From contig MU394082.1 in assembly GCA_022578605.1 (NCBI GenBank), forward strand, positions 124,001 to 188,000: a stretch of 64,000 bases of DNA, read 5' to 3'. This DNA comes from Camillea tinctor (taxonomy: Eukaryota > Ascomycota > Sordariomycetes > Xylariales > Xylariaceae). Under the pieces are notes generated by a model that saw only the letters and a program-made list of their open reading frames with translations, did no database searches and was not told the DNA's origin. Positions within the stretch are counted from its first letter, which is position 1; every line of letters starts with the position of its first letter. A program made the translations under genes and the position numbers. Shown in pieces: positions 1 to 11,443 of the stretch.

Positions 1-656
1 TCTCGGGCTGAATGGGACGATGAACGATGAGCTCTAAAACAGAATGAAAAGTTGGTTAGGAAAGTAACATACGGAAAAGTCGACATGGGTAGCCTTAGCG
101 ATCCCGTCCATTTTTGCGACATGATGGCCCCAAGACCATATTTTGTCTTAGTTTTTTATAAGCCGTGAGGCTTGACACACCAAGTATATGAAATAGCTGG
201 GACCTGTCATTGAGAGGAAGATTTGGGGAAGAAGACTAAAGAAAAAATTACTAAGAATTGATTTATTGAAGCTGTAAGGTGTACAGGTGATTAGGAGCTG
301 ACAGACAGCCGGCAAGACCCAGCACCTCGTGCCCGTCCCGTCATAGTCCACAGTTTAAGCATACGCCACAAAAGCGAGTTATACCTACTCCGTAGTACTA
401 CCTCAACAGCCACATTACTTACCTAAGGTCCCCATATCTTATCAACAACCTTGAAATTCCGTCATCGCATCTACAGTTAGCTTGGTTAGCTAAGCTAGTT
501 CTCTCTCTCTTTCTCTCTTTCTCTCTCTCTCTCTTTCCCACTCTCTTCCCTCTTTCTTCCAACTCTTCTCTCTACTAATTCCCAAGTCACCGACTACACC
601 ATTTACGAGACATGATAAAAACCACTGACTACCAGTAGGCCATCCTATAGACCAGC
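1..656. promoter_or_regulatory. Leading spacer and promoter of the 657 gene
   Basis: No supported gene lies here. A CT-rich pyrimidine tract runs over about 501-570, just upstream of the first gene; such tracts are common in fungal core promoters and 5' leaders. The start codon at 657 follows the context ACCAGC. No clear TATA box was seen. Confidence 0.5.
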
Positions 657-1723
657 ATGGCTCCAATTCGCAGGTACCTTCGAATCACCAAATATTCGGT
701 CCTAGAGTGCCGTATCTACCTCGACGACCCTGCACTCACCCACACCTGGCTGCTGAACCCGAGAAAGCCGGTTCTGCCGAGAGTCATCGAGAGCGTCCGT
801 CCTTATGTGTTGCCCAAGCTTCGAGAGGAGAGAGAGCGTAGCCGGAAACCCAGGGCCAAGAAAAAGGGGATCAAGGATGTAGTTGTCGAAGGTTGGTTAT
901 TATATTCATCGTGAACAATGCGCTCGTCGATCCTTGTCTCAAGATTTACTTTTTTTCTCTCTCTGTATATGCGTGTGCATGTGTATTAACACCTAAATGT
1001 GACACGTCAATAGATGATTTCGAGGTCTCGATATTTCTCACCGAGACAACCACCCGCCACTCGCTCTTAACCAAGCACAAGCATTTTCACGATACCACCC
1101 AAACCAAACTGACCTCCAATTCCGGCCGCCTGATCAGCGCTGCAAATGAGACCCCAGTAGACGTAGACGCTCTGACCGACCTACCTAGCATACGACGTGA
1201 AGGGAGCGACGACGAAGATGTAGCAACTCTGCTGGCAAATATCCCTGCCGCGAACGAGCCAGCGGTTAGTAGCAGGCGATCTAAGCGCGCACGCAGCAAC
1301 ACAGGGGCAAATAGCACCCGCAATCCAGGTGATCAACATAGTGACGCCGAGGTGATTTCGGACGACGACCAGGGGGAAACAGGGGAAGAAGACGGTTTGT
1401 TCGTCGAGGGCCCTGGAGAGGATAACGCGGGCCCGCCACCGGCGAAACGCCGTAGGGAAGCCGTTGTAGGCGAGGAAGAGGACGAGGATGATGACAAAAA
1501 GAAACTGGCCATGGACATATCGTACGAAGGATTTTCCATTTACGGGCGCGTACTCTGCCTCGTTGTCAAGCGCCGGGAGGGCGGCAGTTTCAATCGCCCG
1601 GGACGCACCGGAGCGACCAACTCGGCTGCCACGGGAGGAAAAGCCAAGGCTGGGGGCGGTCAGGCCATGATGGAAAACTTCATCATCTCGACCCAGGTCC
1701 CGGCTGGCGCGGATGCTACGTGA
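657..1723 (+). CDS. Conserved-looking nuclear protein of unknown function, two exons
   Basis: I do not recognise the family. Exons are 657..891 and 1014..1723, giving 314 residues; the 122-bp intron starts GTTGGT and ends CAATAG. Splicing joins VVVE to DDFEV and keeps the frame. The N-terminal 110 residues look like an ordered basic domain (RYLRITKYSVLECRIYL, then DDFEVSIFLTE). The middle is acidic and probably disordered. It contains two basic clusters that could be nuclear localisation signals (RRSKRAR at about 166-172, KRRR at 223-226). The C-terminus has another ordered strand-like stretch (GFSIYGRVLCLVV) and then QAMMENFI at 295-302, close to a PCNA-interacting PIP box except for the last aromatic. 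A nuclear, chromatin- or replication-linked role is inference. Confidence refers to this being a real gene with this structure. Confidence 0.8.
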
Positions 1724-4700
1724 ATTGTGTGAGGCTTTGTGATAAATATGCGGTTGCTGGGGGCTATCCCGCACATGTGGCTTACAGGGTCCTTCATGGC
1801 CAGCAAGTCACCGTTGGACAAGTCTCTTGTCCCGTCCCTGTCTCTATCTCTATCGCTGTGCCTTTTCACCTTGGGATTTTGAACAACAACAATGTCTGTG
1901 TTATGTGACACTGCAGAGCTTCCTGCATTGTGATCGCCGAAGGTGGCGCGTGGGGGCTGCTCGGCGTCAAAATTAGAAGTCTGGGGAAGGCCTTTGGGCG
2001 TCTAATTTGCTGCCGGTCTTCATTGCAACCTCAGTTACCTAGGTCAAGTCAATGCAGTCGCTGAGCCTGCAGCTACCTACCGGTGTTGACGCTCAGAGCC
2101 TCACACACAGCCTGAGCATTCACGTTACAACACGGCTGGCCGCTTATGCTTCTCGCGGTCTAGACTATATTCTACGTAGCACAACTTCGCTGTCCGCTGC
2201 TTGGAGGGAGACGGAGAGATTTTCAGGGTCTCCAATCCTTGTTATGCAGTGCTTGTGATAGACTTTGCCTGCTTGGCCTACCTAGTCTTATTCGATCCGG
2301 CTGCGCGCCCGGTCCTGTGTGCAGCAGCACAGACCTCAAGGCTATGCCACAGTCTGGCCAAACAGCTCGCCGAACATCAGACTCACCGAAGCCTATACTC
2401 GCTGGCCGGGGACGCACCTACGATGCAGGCAGAGTCTGCATTGGTACTTCGGTTGTTCGTTTCAGCCGCAGGACAGCGCCTTGCGAGGTTTACCGTAGTG
2501 TGCATGGCCATTGGGTGCCGCTGCATCGGGCCACTCAATTACGGTGGAAGGATTGTGACCTAGCCACCACCGCTAAGATTTTATCCCGAGGGACTTTGGT
2601 AGCTCCAAGAAGCTAGCATCGTAAGATATCTTAGCCTCCCGTCCAAGGATCGTTGGATTCAATAGCACCGTGCTCGGTATCTAATGGTATAGTCTGACGG
2701 GGTGGCTTGTCTCTGGGAGTACCAAAGCGTTCAGTCACCAAGGGCTACAAGCATGAAAACCCCGTTGATGGCGCCAGCGAACAAGCGCTTCCATGGAAGA
2801 TGAGATATGGTTAAGGGCTTGATCAATAGCCATTGCGAGTGACACTTGCATGAAAGAAGCGACGTAACACCTTAATCGCCCTGATAGCGCATAGCTGAAG
2901 AGAAATACTATCGATGGTATCATGCGGAGCTTTCGAGGGGTGTTTAATGGGAAAGTAATTACACCTCCCTCTCCTTGCTCTCACTAGCCTAGGTTAACCA
3001 GGTAGGCAGCTAGGTATCTCCGTAGGGGCTGCCGATTGCCGTTCATCTAATGCCCGAAGCCCCCTACGTAAGCAACCCCGGCTTAGAAAGATCTAATGCG
3101 CTACCATACGATATTAGACAGGAACAGGAAACATGGTACTGGAACGAAAGCGTATATTCTATTCTTTTAGTTCATGCAAAGCGCATGAATTGATGACTTG
3201 CCGATGTAGTGTACATCCAAACCTAGCTAGCATGGGGTGAACTCGCCTGGCTCCGTCCACCAATCATCATACCCTGGATTTTAAGATATCATCAACATTA
3301 TCAAGTGAGCAGCTGATGAAAAGTTAATCTACATACACACACAACACGAATAGACTAGCACAGATTCGAATAATTCATGACCCCATCGTGCCGAATTTTT
3401 ATCTTGACCTCCGCATCCCAATGAGGTGGGCCAAGGGTAAACTGTGCCTTGGCAGCGACCCGTTAGGTATGAAGCAAAAGCCGTCGGATAGTCATGGCCT
3501 TACGACAACATGGCACAACCACGTCTTACCTTACACACATACCATACACACAAACTCCCCTCTCGGGAAGAAAGCAAGAATGCAGTTAAATCTCCCGAAC
3601 CTTCTCCGAGAAGAGATGGTCACGAGACGAAAAACCACGACAAGGGGAGCCCTCACTCTTTCCCTTGCCGCCGTGAGCCAAGCAGCCACGGATGGGAAGG
3701 GAAGGGGGGCACTAGACAGGGAGGGGGGGAAAGTTGATGGGTTAAAGTTGGTTACACATTGATTAGCGAAGGGCACCTCACATAACCGAGATCGAAGATT
3801 TGTCCCATCGGGCCATCGCAAATCGCATGAATATGAATCTGGGAAAATAAGAGAAAAGGGTAGGGGAAAGGGACGAGGGGGGTAAGGTAATCTCAACCCT
3901 TAGGGTAGGGGGGGGAGGAAAATCTTACTAAAAATCATGTGGGGAGAGAGGAGAGGAGTTAGAGAAGTTCAGATGGTGAAGTCTATCTACATCCGCGGAG
4001 GTTTATGGGTGTAAGTACTTGTAGGTAAAGCATTGTATGTATTGTACAATACATAGCTACCTACGGACGTACAACTACGTATATAAAGGTTTCATGGGTG
4101 TTTTCGAGCTTGGCAGGTTAGCTAGCTAGGCTAGCTAGGTAGCTGATGAGGTCACGGGCCATGCCATCCACCCCCTACCTGCCTGGTAAGCTATGCTATG
4201 TAGCTATTGTATGTACGTATGTGGTGCGAACAACGGTACACTACCACTTAGCTTTCCAGCCTCCCGGACTTTGGGTTCATCATGAAAGTGGACTGTGCTG
4301 TGCCGTAAAAAAAAAGAAAAGCTGACAGCTTCTATTCTTTTGTTTTTAGCTTCTCCTCCCCTGGGAAAGAGGCTAAGGCAAGGTATGTAATATAATTCTC
4401 CTTACGAACTGCCCTATCATACACGTACTTTTGTACCCCAAAGTTGAGACGGATGCTTTGAATGGAGCTTGGTTCGCAAAAAAAGGGGGGCCACGTACAA
4501 TGTGGGCAAGGTACCTTAACCTAGTGTAGTGTAGTGTACATACCTATATGGTGGATGAGTTGTGTATGTGTGTGTGTATGGTTTGAGGATGACGATCGTC
4601 GATCCTGTTTCAGATGGTACCTTTTCCGAAGCAGTTTTGCCTGTCTTGTCTTGTTGTCTCTGTCTCTGTGTGACCTGACAGAGGACAGGAGCCTCTTTTT

Positions 4701-5614
4701 CTTTCACTTTGTGCAGTGCACGTTTGCCAAAAACTTATTAGAGTGGGCTATAGCTTATACAGATGGATTATTGTCATATAATCATTGGGTCTTTTTCTTC
4801 CTATATACCGCGTTGGTAACACAAAGACTTGGATATTGTTCTCTCTGTCCCTCTCCTAGTCATGCTTATGCTGTCCTGTCGTGTAATGAGGGAATGTCAC
4901 TACTATTGAGGGCAAGGGGGGCGAAGATCAATGTGAGCAAGATTTCTTATGTCCGGTTCAAATCCCGATAGTGGTTGTATGAGGCTCCTCTTTGTCCTTC
5001 ACGGCATATACTGCGTAACCTCACTCCATGGGTTCGATGCGGCACGGAAATATATGTTGTGTATGTACAGTACAATTACCTACCTAGGTAGCTTAACATC
5101 CCTCCTCCGACCCCACGTATAGTCTCAAGTTGAGTTTAGTCAATATAGGTTGTAAGATCCAGGGTGATTAATAATCTTTGGTATTTTCGGTCTTTAGCTT
5201 CCTCATCTCTAGCTGTTTGGGAGGGAAAATTAAAATAAGATGGTCCAACGATGAGAAGTGGGTTCTGTCTTCTTTTTTCTTTCTTTCTAATGCGGCACGA
5301 TCTGAACTTGCTGTGGATAGGGACCACAATTGGATCTATCCACGATGACGAAGGGAGGGTCTCCTCAAATTAGATACCATGCTAAGACGAAGAATGCTTT
5401 CCAGGGTAAGGTAACTCTCACTGAGAAGAAGTACTATATTTCCGCTTATTCCCTAACCTAGTCATTAGTGTTAAACCTGAAGCTGGAGATAGTGTAGTAG
5501 TAGCGACAATACCTTGGAGTAGTGTACGTATGCAAAAGCACCGTCTGGGTCGTTCTAACAATAGAGATGGTCTGTGACATGATAGCTTCATCTAGGTCCG
5601 TTAGTTAGCTCTGG
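1724..5614. other. Gene-free spacer, first part of the 24.6-kb desert
   Basis: Only short overlapping ORFs in conflicting frames are present, with no recognisable protein and no credible splice chain. A 20-bp perfect palindrome lies at 4036-4055. AGCTAGCT-type runs lie near 4116-4145 and TAGTGTAGTGTA repeats near 4520-4540. No transposase, reverse transcriptase or rRNA was seen. Confidence 0.6.
4036..4055. repeat. 20-bp perfect palindrome
   Basis: The half-site TATGTATTGT is followed directly by its exact reverse complement ACAATACATA with no spacer. It lies in gene-free DNA. It could be a dimeric-factor binding site, a foldback scar or chance within TA/TG-rich sequence. Confidence 0.9.
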
Positions 5615-5697
5615 TTGGAAAGCTTGTTATGTATTGACGTAGAACTATGTAAACACGTCAATACATTATATTATATTGACACATCCAAGTTTTCCAA
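5615..5697. repeat. MITE-like foldback element of 83 bp
   Basis: The ends TTGGAAAGCTTG (5615-5626) and CAAGTTTTCCAA (5686-5697) are inverted repeats matching at 11 of 12 positions. Inside lies a perfect 12-bp inverted repeat, ATGTATTGACGT (5629-5640) and ACGTCAATACAT (5655-5666), around a 14-nt loop. No clear target-site duplication is visible. The shape suits a small non-autonomous DNA element or a structured regulatory hairpin. Copy number elsewhere in the genome is unknown. Confidence 0.55.
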
Positions 5698-8600
5698 GCC
5701 TTGACTATCGCGGCATTGGCGTATTTGATGTAACCTGGGCTGAGAGATAGTGAGCCGTATGCACGTAATGTGAATGAACACCAAGAAATGACCTAACCCA
5801 GACAATGCGCACAATGCTACCGTTTTTGATTATTATTAGTTATTGTCAAGTTGGGTCCTCAATAAACTTGATGTGTGCTACACTACACTACATTGTACTG
5901 TACCGCGCTGCGCGACCATCGTGACTTGTCCTGTCGTATAGTTTCATAATAGTTGGCACGGATTAAGGCCGAAATCACCTTTAGCTTCCGTGATTTTCCT
6001 TTCAGCCAAAACACACGATCCTACTTCCCAACCAGTTAGTGTAAGAAGAAACTACGATTCTTTTCTTCACCCTTTTTTACTCATGCTCGCGTAAGATCAA
6101 GTATCATGGTATTGCTGATAGCGCAAGCCCACTCGCTAACCCCGGGTCAGAAGTGTAATTGTGTCTCCACGCCCTTGTTGGAGATGATTCTGGATGACGG
6201 CAATGGTATGGTAGTAGGAAGCGAGGAAGCGAGGAAGCGATCTGGATGGAGATGGGAATCGCGTCGCAAGGAACCTTCTTCCTTCGAAGTCATAGTTCGG
6301 ACTTGGCTGGCCCATCTTCATTGTCAGCGCGCCCATTCCTGACCCAGTTACTTTACTCATTGCCTCCTCCTTCTCCTCCTCCTCCGGCGCCATGATGCCG
6401 TGCCATCGCAAGAATCCCGAGGATAGCGCGCTTCACCCGCTTGCTCTCGCAAACACTTGCGGACGGAAGGATCGCGAAAGGGGCACCGTGGCCAGGGAAA
6501 GAGGCCTCACTTCTCTTTCTCGAAGCTGCGTCGGCTCGGCTCGCTGCAGTCAGATCAGAATTGGGTAATAGTGTGTATAAACACGTAAAACGGGTATTGG
6601 CGCGCCCGTTCATTTCACGCTGCCGGTTCCTACCACACAATGTTTCTGGACTATGTTTCTTGGCGCCCGCCTACAGAGCCTATATTGGCAATGTAATGTA
6701 TATTGTAACAAAGCACTGTCTGGAGGTTTGTCTACACCAACAGCGTCTGTTGGAAAGGAACCTATTACGGTGCTGACCACCACCGCTACTACCACTACCC
6801 ATAGATTGGGGCCAATTTCTCCGGCCATTGAATTCTAACCTAGTGTCGTGTGTATGGAGTGAACGGTTCTTACCTCGGCCTCCCTCTGCCCTGTGTGTGA
6901 GTATCTTGCGGGTCCCCCAGACAATGTCCCCATCCTATACATACATACAAGTCTTGGGAGGCGGAGAAAGGCCCGTGTGTTGGTTCTTGGTGTGACCGAT
7001 GATCAGGGCAAGGCTCTCTAGTGTAGGTAAGAGATAGCGCGCCCGGCGGTGCCTTGCACGATGCCTTGCGCGGTACCTACATATCTTACATGGCTAATAG
7101 TGTAAGGCGCACGCGAAAACCCATATATTGGAAAAAAGAGGGTGTGAGAGTGTAGTGTAGTGCGATGTAGTGTGGTGTACTGTACCTGACCCGACGGTTT
7201 GAAACGAGTTTATCGCCAAACCCCTACCTAGCTTCTTTTCTTCTTCGTGATGGTGGGTGTTTTTTGTATGAGCTAGGCGCGGCGCATTTCCCACGATAGA
7301 GACAGAGAAAGTAAGAGAGGGAGATAATCAACGGGCCAAGGGTCTCCGAAAAAGTGGCCGAGGCCGAAACTATCGACGAAAGTCCCCAGTGCTCAGGGCT
7401 CATCAGCAGGCATTAAAGCTGCCACTCCGTTTATCTTCGGGAGCGAGATAAATGGGCGCGGCGCAATACATCCGTACATGCTGGGGGATCGTCCTCCCTA
7501 ACGGGAAATATTATTTGTCCCTGGACACGGTTTGATAGTGGTGTCCGTCAGCTGACGATGATGATAATAAGGACGAGTGGGCTAGGTCAGGTCCCCTGCT
7601 AGTAACATACTAATTGGGCTGGCTGAGCTGGGCAAAAAGATGGATGGACGGATATGGTGGAGAGGAGGGAGAGATGCGAAAAAAAAGCAAAGACCCGTCC
7701 CCGTCGTCCGTCCTCCTCCGGCTCGGGACGTCGTCGCTCACTCAGGAACCTTCCCTACCTATCTAGCCTGCCTCTTTTTTAAGAGGGTGTGTGTACGTGC
7801 GTTGTGCGTACATGTGTGTGAGAAATAGAGATATCACACCATAATTGCCTCGTGAATCCTCCGTGGCCGATGATTCATGGCCGTTGCCCCTGGCTGGTGT
7901 GGCAGCCATCAAGACTCCATCAATACGCACACTTAATAACTTACACACACACTATCTCTCTTACACACACTCATACACACACATACACATACACATACAC
8001 ATACACAAGTAGACAACGCGATTGCGCGGGCTAACGGGGTTTCATCCGTCCCTTCTTCGGGCTGTCTGAGGAGTCGTGTAGCACATACTGTGATAACTTA
8101 TTCTCTTGTCCCCTTTTCCCTCTCTTCCCGTACATAATATCACCGCTGCCAGGGCCGTGATACCCATAGTATCTCTAATCCCTTGCTCGAGCGGGACCTT
8201 CTTGACAACCCCCCAACTAGCTCAGAATGATAGATTCAGGCAGAACTATAGGCAAGTAGCACCACTATATTGCTATGTTATGTTATGGTACATACCACAA
8301 CGAACATATAGATTAGCTGGTGGGGATAGCGAATCAGACCCATTTGTCGCCTGCCGATGCCCATCATCGCTCACCATCCTCGCTTATCAGCCTGCATTTT
8401 CCTTTTTTTTCTTACTCCTTCACCTTTACGGCGTACAGTACATTATATCTCCATACCCCCTGTCCCTCTCTTTGTGCCCTCCATGTGCGATGATGATAGG
8501 CGTTTGCGCGTCATGTACATGTGGTGGTTGCTTGCCGCTGGCTGCTGCTCCTCCATCCCTCCTCCACCCCCGCTTTCAAGTTTACAAGCTTGGGTGTTTT

Positions 8601-8826
8601 TTGTAATCCCAGCTTTTCTTGCCTAGAATAACACGTGTGTCGCAGGTGGTAGATCACCACGGCTTGGCATATCCATACTGCCGGGTTCCCTCGGCAGACT
8701 GCGGGATTATGGGAAATTCCCTCTTGCTGGTGCTTGTGCTGGTGCTGCTTGCATCTGCGTCTGAGTCCCAAAAGAGGTAACTGTACTTACATGGCGCGCA
8801 GCGCGTACATATATTCTCGCCCCATT

Positions 8827-8935
8827 TCACACATATGTACACTTACACATACATGCATACATACACACACATATACACACACACATATATATACACACAC
8901 ATGTACATACACATATACATGCACATATACATGGA
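8827..8935. repeat. CA/TA compound microsatellite
   Basis: An imperfect array of CACATA, TACACA and CATATA words, partly alternating purine-pyrimidine. It produces artefactual ORFs rich in Thr/His on one strand and Met/Cys/Tyr on the other. Confidence 0.9.
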
Positions 8936-11420
8936 TGTTGTGCTGATGGATGATGATGGATGACGAATAATCGTGGTGGTGCCGGCTGGTGACCGGCTAT
9001 TCGCTTCTCTGAGGTGTGGAGGATTCACCAAGCCGAGCAAGGTCAACGCGATACGAACAGCATGCTGGACTGATGAGAAAATAGCAGCCAAGATTGGCCG
9101 TTTCTAGGCCACCGATCGTTCGTTCGAAACGAGAGGCCTCGTGTTTGGGCTCGTAGATGTTACCTACCTTATCTAAGCACAGCCGGAGGGCCGTCGTAAG
9201 CCAGCAAGAGGAGCATGTAGCACGGACAGTGAGTTCCCTTCCCCCCAGCTTCGGAATAACGAGATCTACCTAGGTAGTATAGCTCTCGCAGCTCGTAGAC
9301 CGAGCTTTCCGGACCTGCCTGCCTCTGGGAATAATGGGAAATATAGTACTTTATTTGCGTGCGAGTGACCTCTAGTGTAGCGAGGACCACAACCTGTCTG
9401 CCAGTAGATTTTAATGAGATAGTCTCGAGCCGATATGTAGATCAACCGTGATCCGTGCTTTGCTGTCATGGTTTTACTAAGAGAGAAAACAAAAAAGGTG
9501 GTGACATTGCACTTTGCTGCTATACTCAAACCGTGTTAGCATCGATACTATGTACGTATGTGCTATGTTTAGGGGGTTCGCAAGGGAAGATCATGTGCTC
9601 GTTTCTATGTATCATACCTGCAATACCACTGTGGCTTGTGTGAATATCGGCAATACGTTGTGCGAATGGGCTGCCACGCTTCAATGTTAGCACGAAACCC
9701 CTCCCCCTGGTGCTATGCCCATGTTCTCAAGGTGCTGCCCACCATCCTCGAGCTCTTTCGTGATGGAGGGCTCAAGAGGGGTCGATACCAAGGATCTCAG
9801 AGTCATCATCATCATCACCAACCCAACGAGCTCTTTCCCACCCCTGGCTGGCTCCCTGGTACCTTTCTGCCTGGTTTCAGTCGACAGATAGGGCAAAACC
9901 TTCCGCCTATCCGTTTGACGTGCTCGCTGGGCTGCATTGCATACGCCTAGCCCAGAGACTTGGTAAACGGCCCAAGGTCTCGGACGAGCTATTTTCTTAA
10001 ATTTTTTTTGTCAAAAGGAATGAATTGGCGATGGCGGGGACCAAGAACCTTGGAAAAAAGTATCAAAGTATTATGACCCAAGTAATCAGTCATCCATACG
10101 ATACGATGCGCAAATCTGACAAGTATCAATTCCCCATGTTCCTTCAAAGAGGAACCCCTGTATGTACCGTACATCATGATATTGTAATAGTGCATTTCCA
10201 TGATATGCATGCGTGGTGAAGGCCCCCACAAGCTTAGTCGAAGAGAAGGCCGTGCCTTTTTTGTATTTGTTTTTAGTTTAATAGGGCTAGGTATTGCAGA
10301 GCTACCTAGAGCTAGACCTTACCTTACCTATTGTATATAGGTAGGCTATGTATGTAGATACCTAGGTACTCATAGCTGCTCAGCCTCACTCTCGAACTGG
10401 GCATCAGTAAGCATGGAGTTAACATGGGACAGGAACAGGAAGGCTAGCGGTTATCGGACAAAGATTAAAGAAGTTAGAAGGTAGAGCTTTTATAGATAGT
10501 AAAGAGTGAATATTTGAATCGCAGTTTACCTTGTCTTGGATAGGTAATATAACAGCCAAGCTCCTAAACTCCGAGGAATCAAGACATAACCCCTGTATGC
10601 TTCAAGTAGCATCGAGAAATGCAGACATACCGGCTTGCCGAATAAACGATCGTAAGCGAGAGATTTGCCTGTTTCAAGCCTGTGTTGCGAAAGCGAGATG
10701 GACTGCAGGATAGAAATTTATCCAAGGGCGGCAAGCCTCGTGGCAACTTGATTGTGTAGTGTAGCACGGGGATATAGTACATACATACATACTGAGGTGT
10801 ATGGCTTCCGTGAAGGAATCTGAGCCGGATACATGTGCATCTGCAATTATATGCGCGCATTTTTCTCGAATCTCTTGCCCATTTCTTTGTGAAACCGACC
10901 TCTCTTCTTTTTTGCCATCGTCATCATTGCTTGAAGGGTTCTAGGGTGGGACCATATCGTATGCTGCGTCGAACGTTCCCCATGCGCTCCGAGTGTCAAA
11001 GTGTCCAGACCACGCAGTACAGAACAAGGAGATGACCGATTTTTGTCAGGGGTTTTGTCTTACGGCCCCCTGCTTCCACGTGGGAAATTGGGAAAAGGAA
11101 AAGGGAAAAAAAAAGATATCGCGGGGGATCAGGTCTGCACGGTGGCCTGTTCTCACTTCTTCCAGTGTAACTCTGGCTAGATGAGGTTGAATAGTACGGA
11201 GCAGAGTCGGTGTCAGGACCCAAGACTTGACCGCCCAGGGCCTAGCCCGAGTCTGCTCGTTGCTGTCGATGATGGGATTCTTGGAGTTATCGATGTTTCA
11301 GGGGCCAGTCTCAGTAGTTCATTGGTTCTGCAACCAAAGTCCCAGTTGGCGCGATAGCTGGGAACAGATCCCAGGTAAAAAAAGAGAGCACTTTTCTACT
11401 TCTAGATCCGAAGCACCCGC

Positions 11421-11443
11421 CACACACACACACACACACACAC
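11421..11443. repeat. CA dinucleotide microsatellite
   Basis: An uninterrupted CA run of roughly eleven units in gene-free DNA. Confidence 0.9.

Noticed and set aside
2201..2616. Two overlapping 120-125 codon ORFs on the plus strand
   Set aside because: Both are open in different frames over the same bases with no motif, which is typical of stop-poor spacer.
4534..4971. 145-codon ORF rich in Cys/Val and Phe
   Set aside because: Driven by GTGTGT microsatellite and T-rich spacer; no domain and no promoter context.
4899..4975. tRNA-like sequence: B-box GGTTCAAATCC with 7-bp acceptor pairing (one wobble) at exactly tRNA length
   Set aside because: The D arm and anticodon arm do not fold and the T stem has a mismatch, so this is chance or a very old relic.
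7545..7632. Possible box C/D snoRNA (ATGATGA ... CTGA with a CAGC/GCTG closing stem)
   Set aside because: The stem is only four pairs and is badly spaced from box C. No guide match could be tested, and ATGATGA arises in a GAT repeat.
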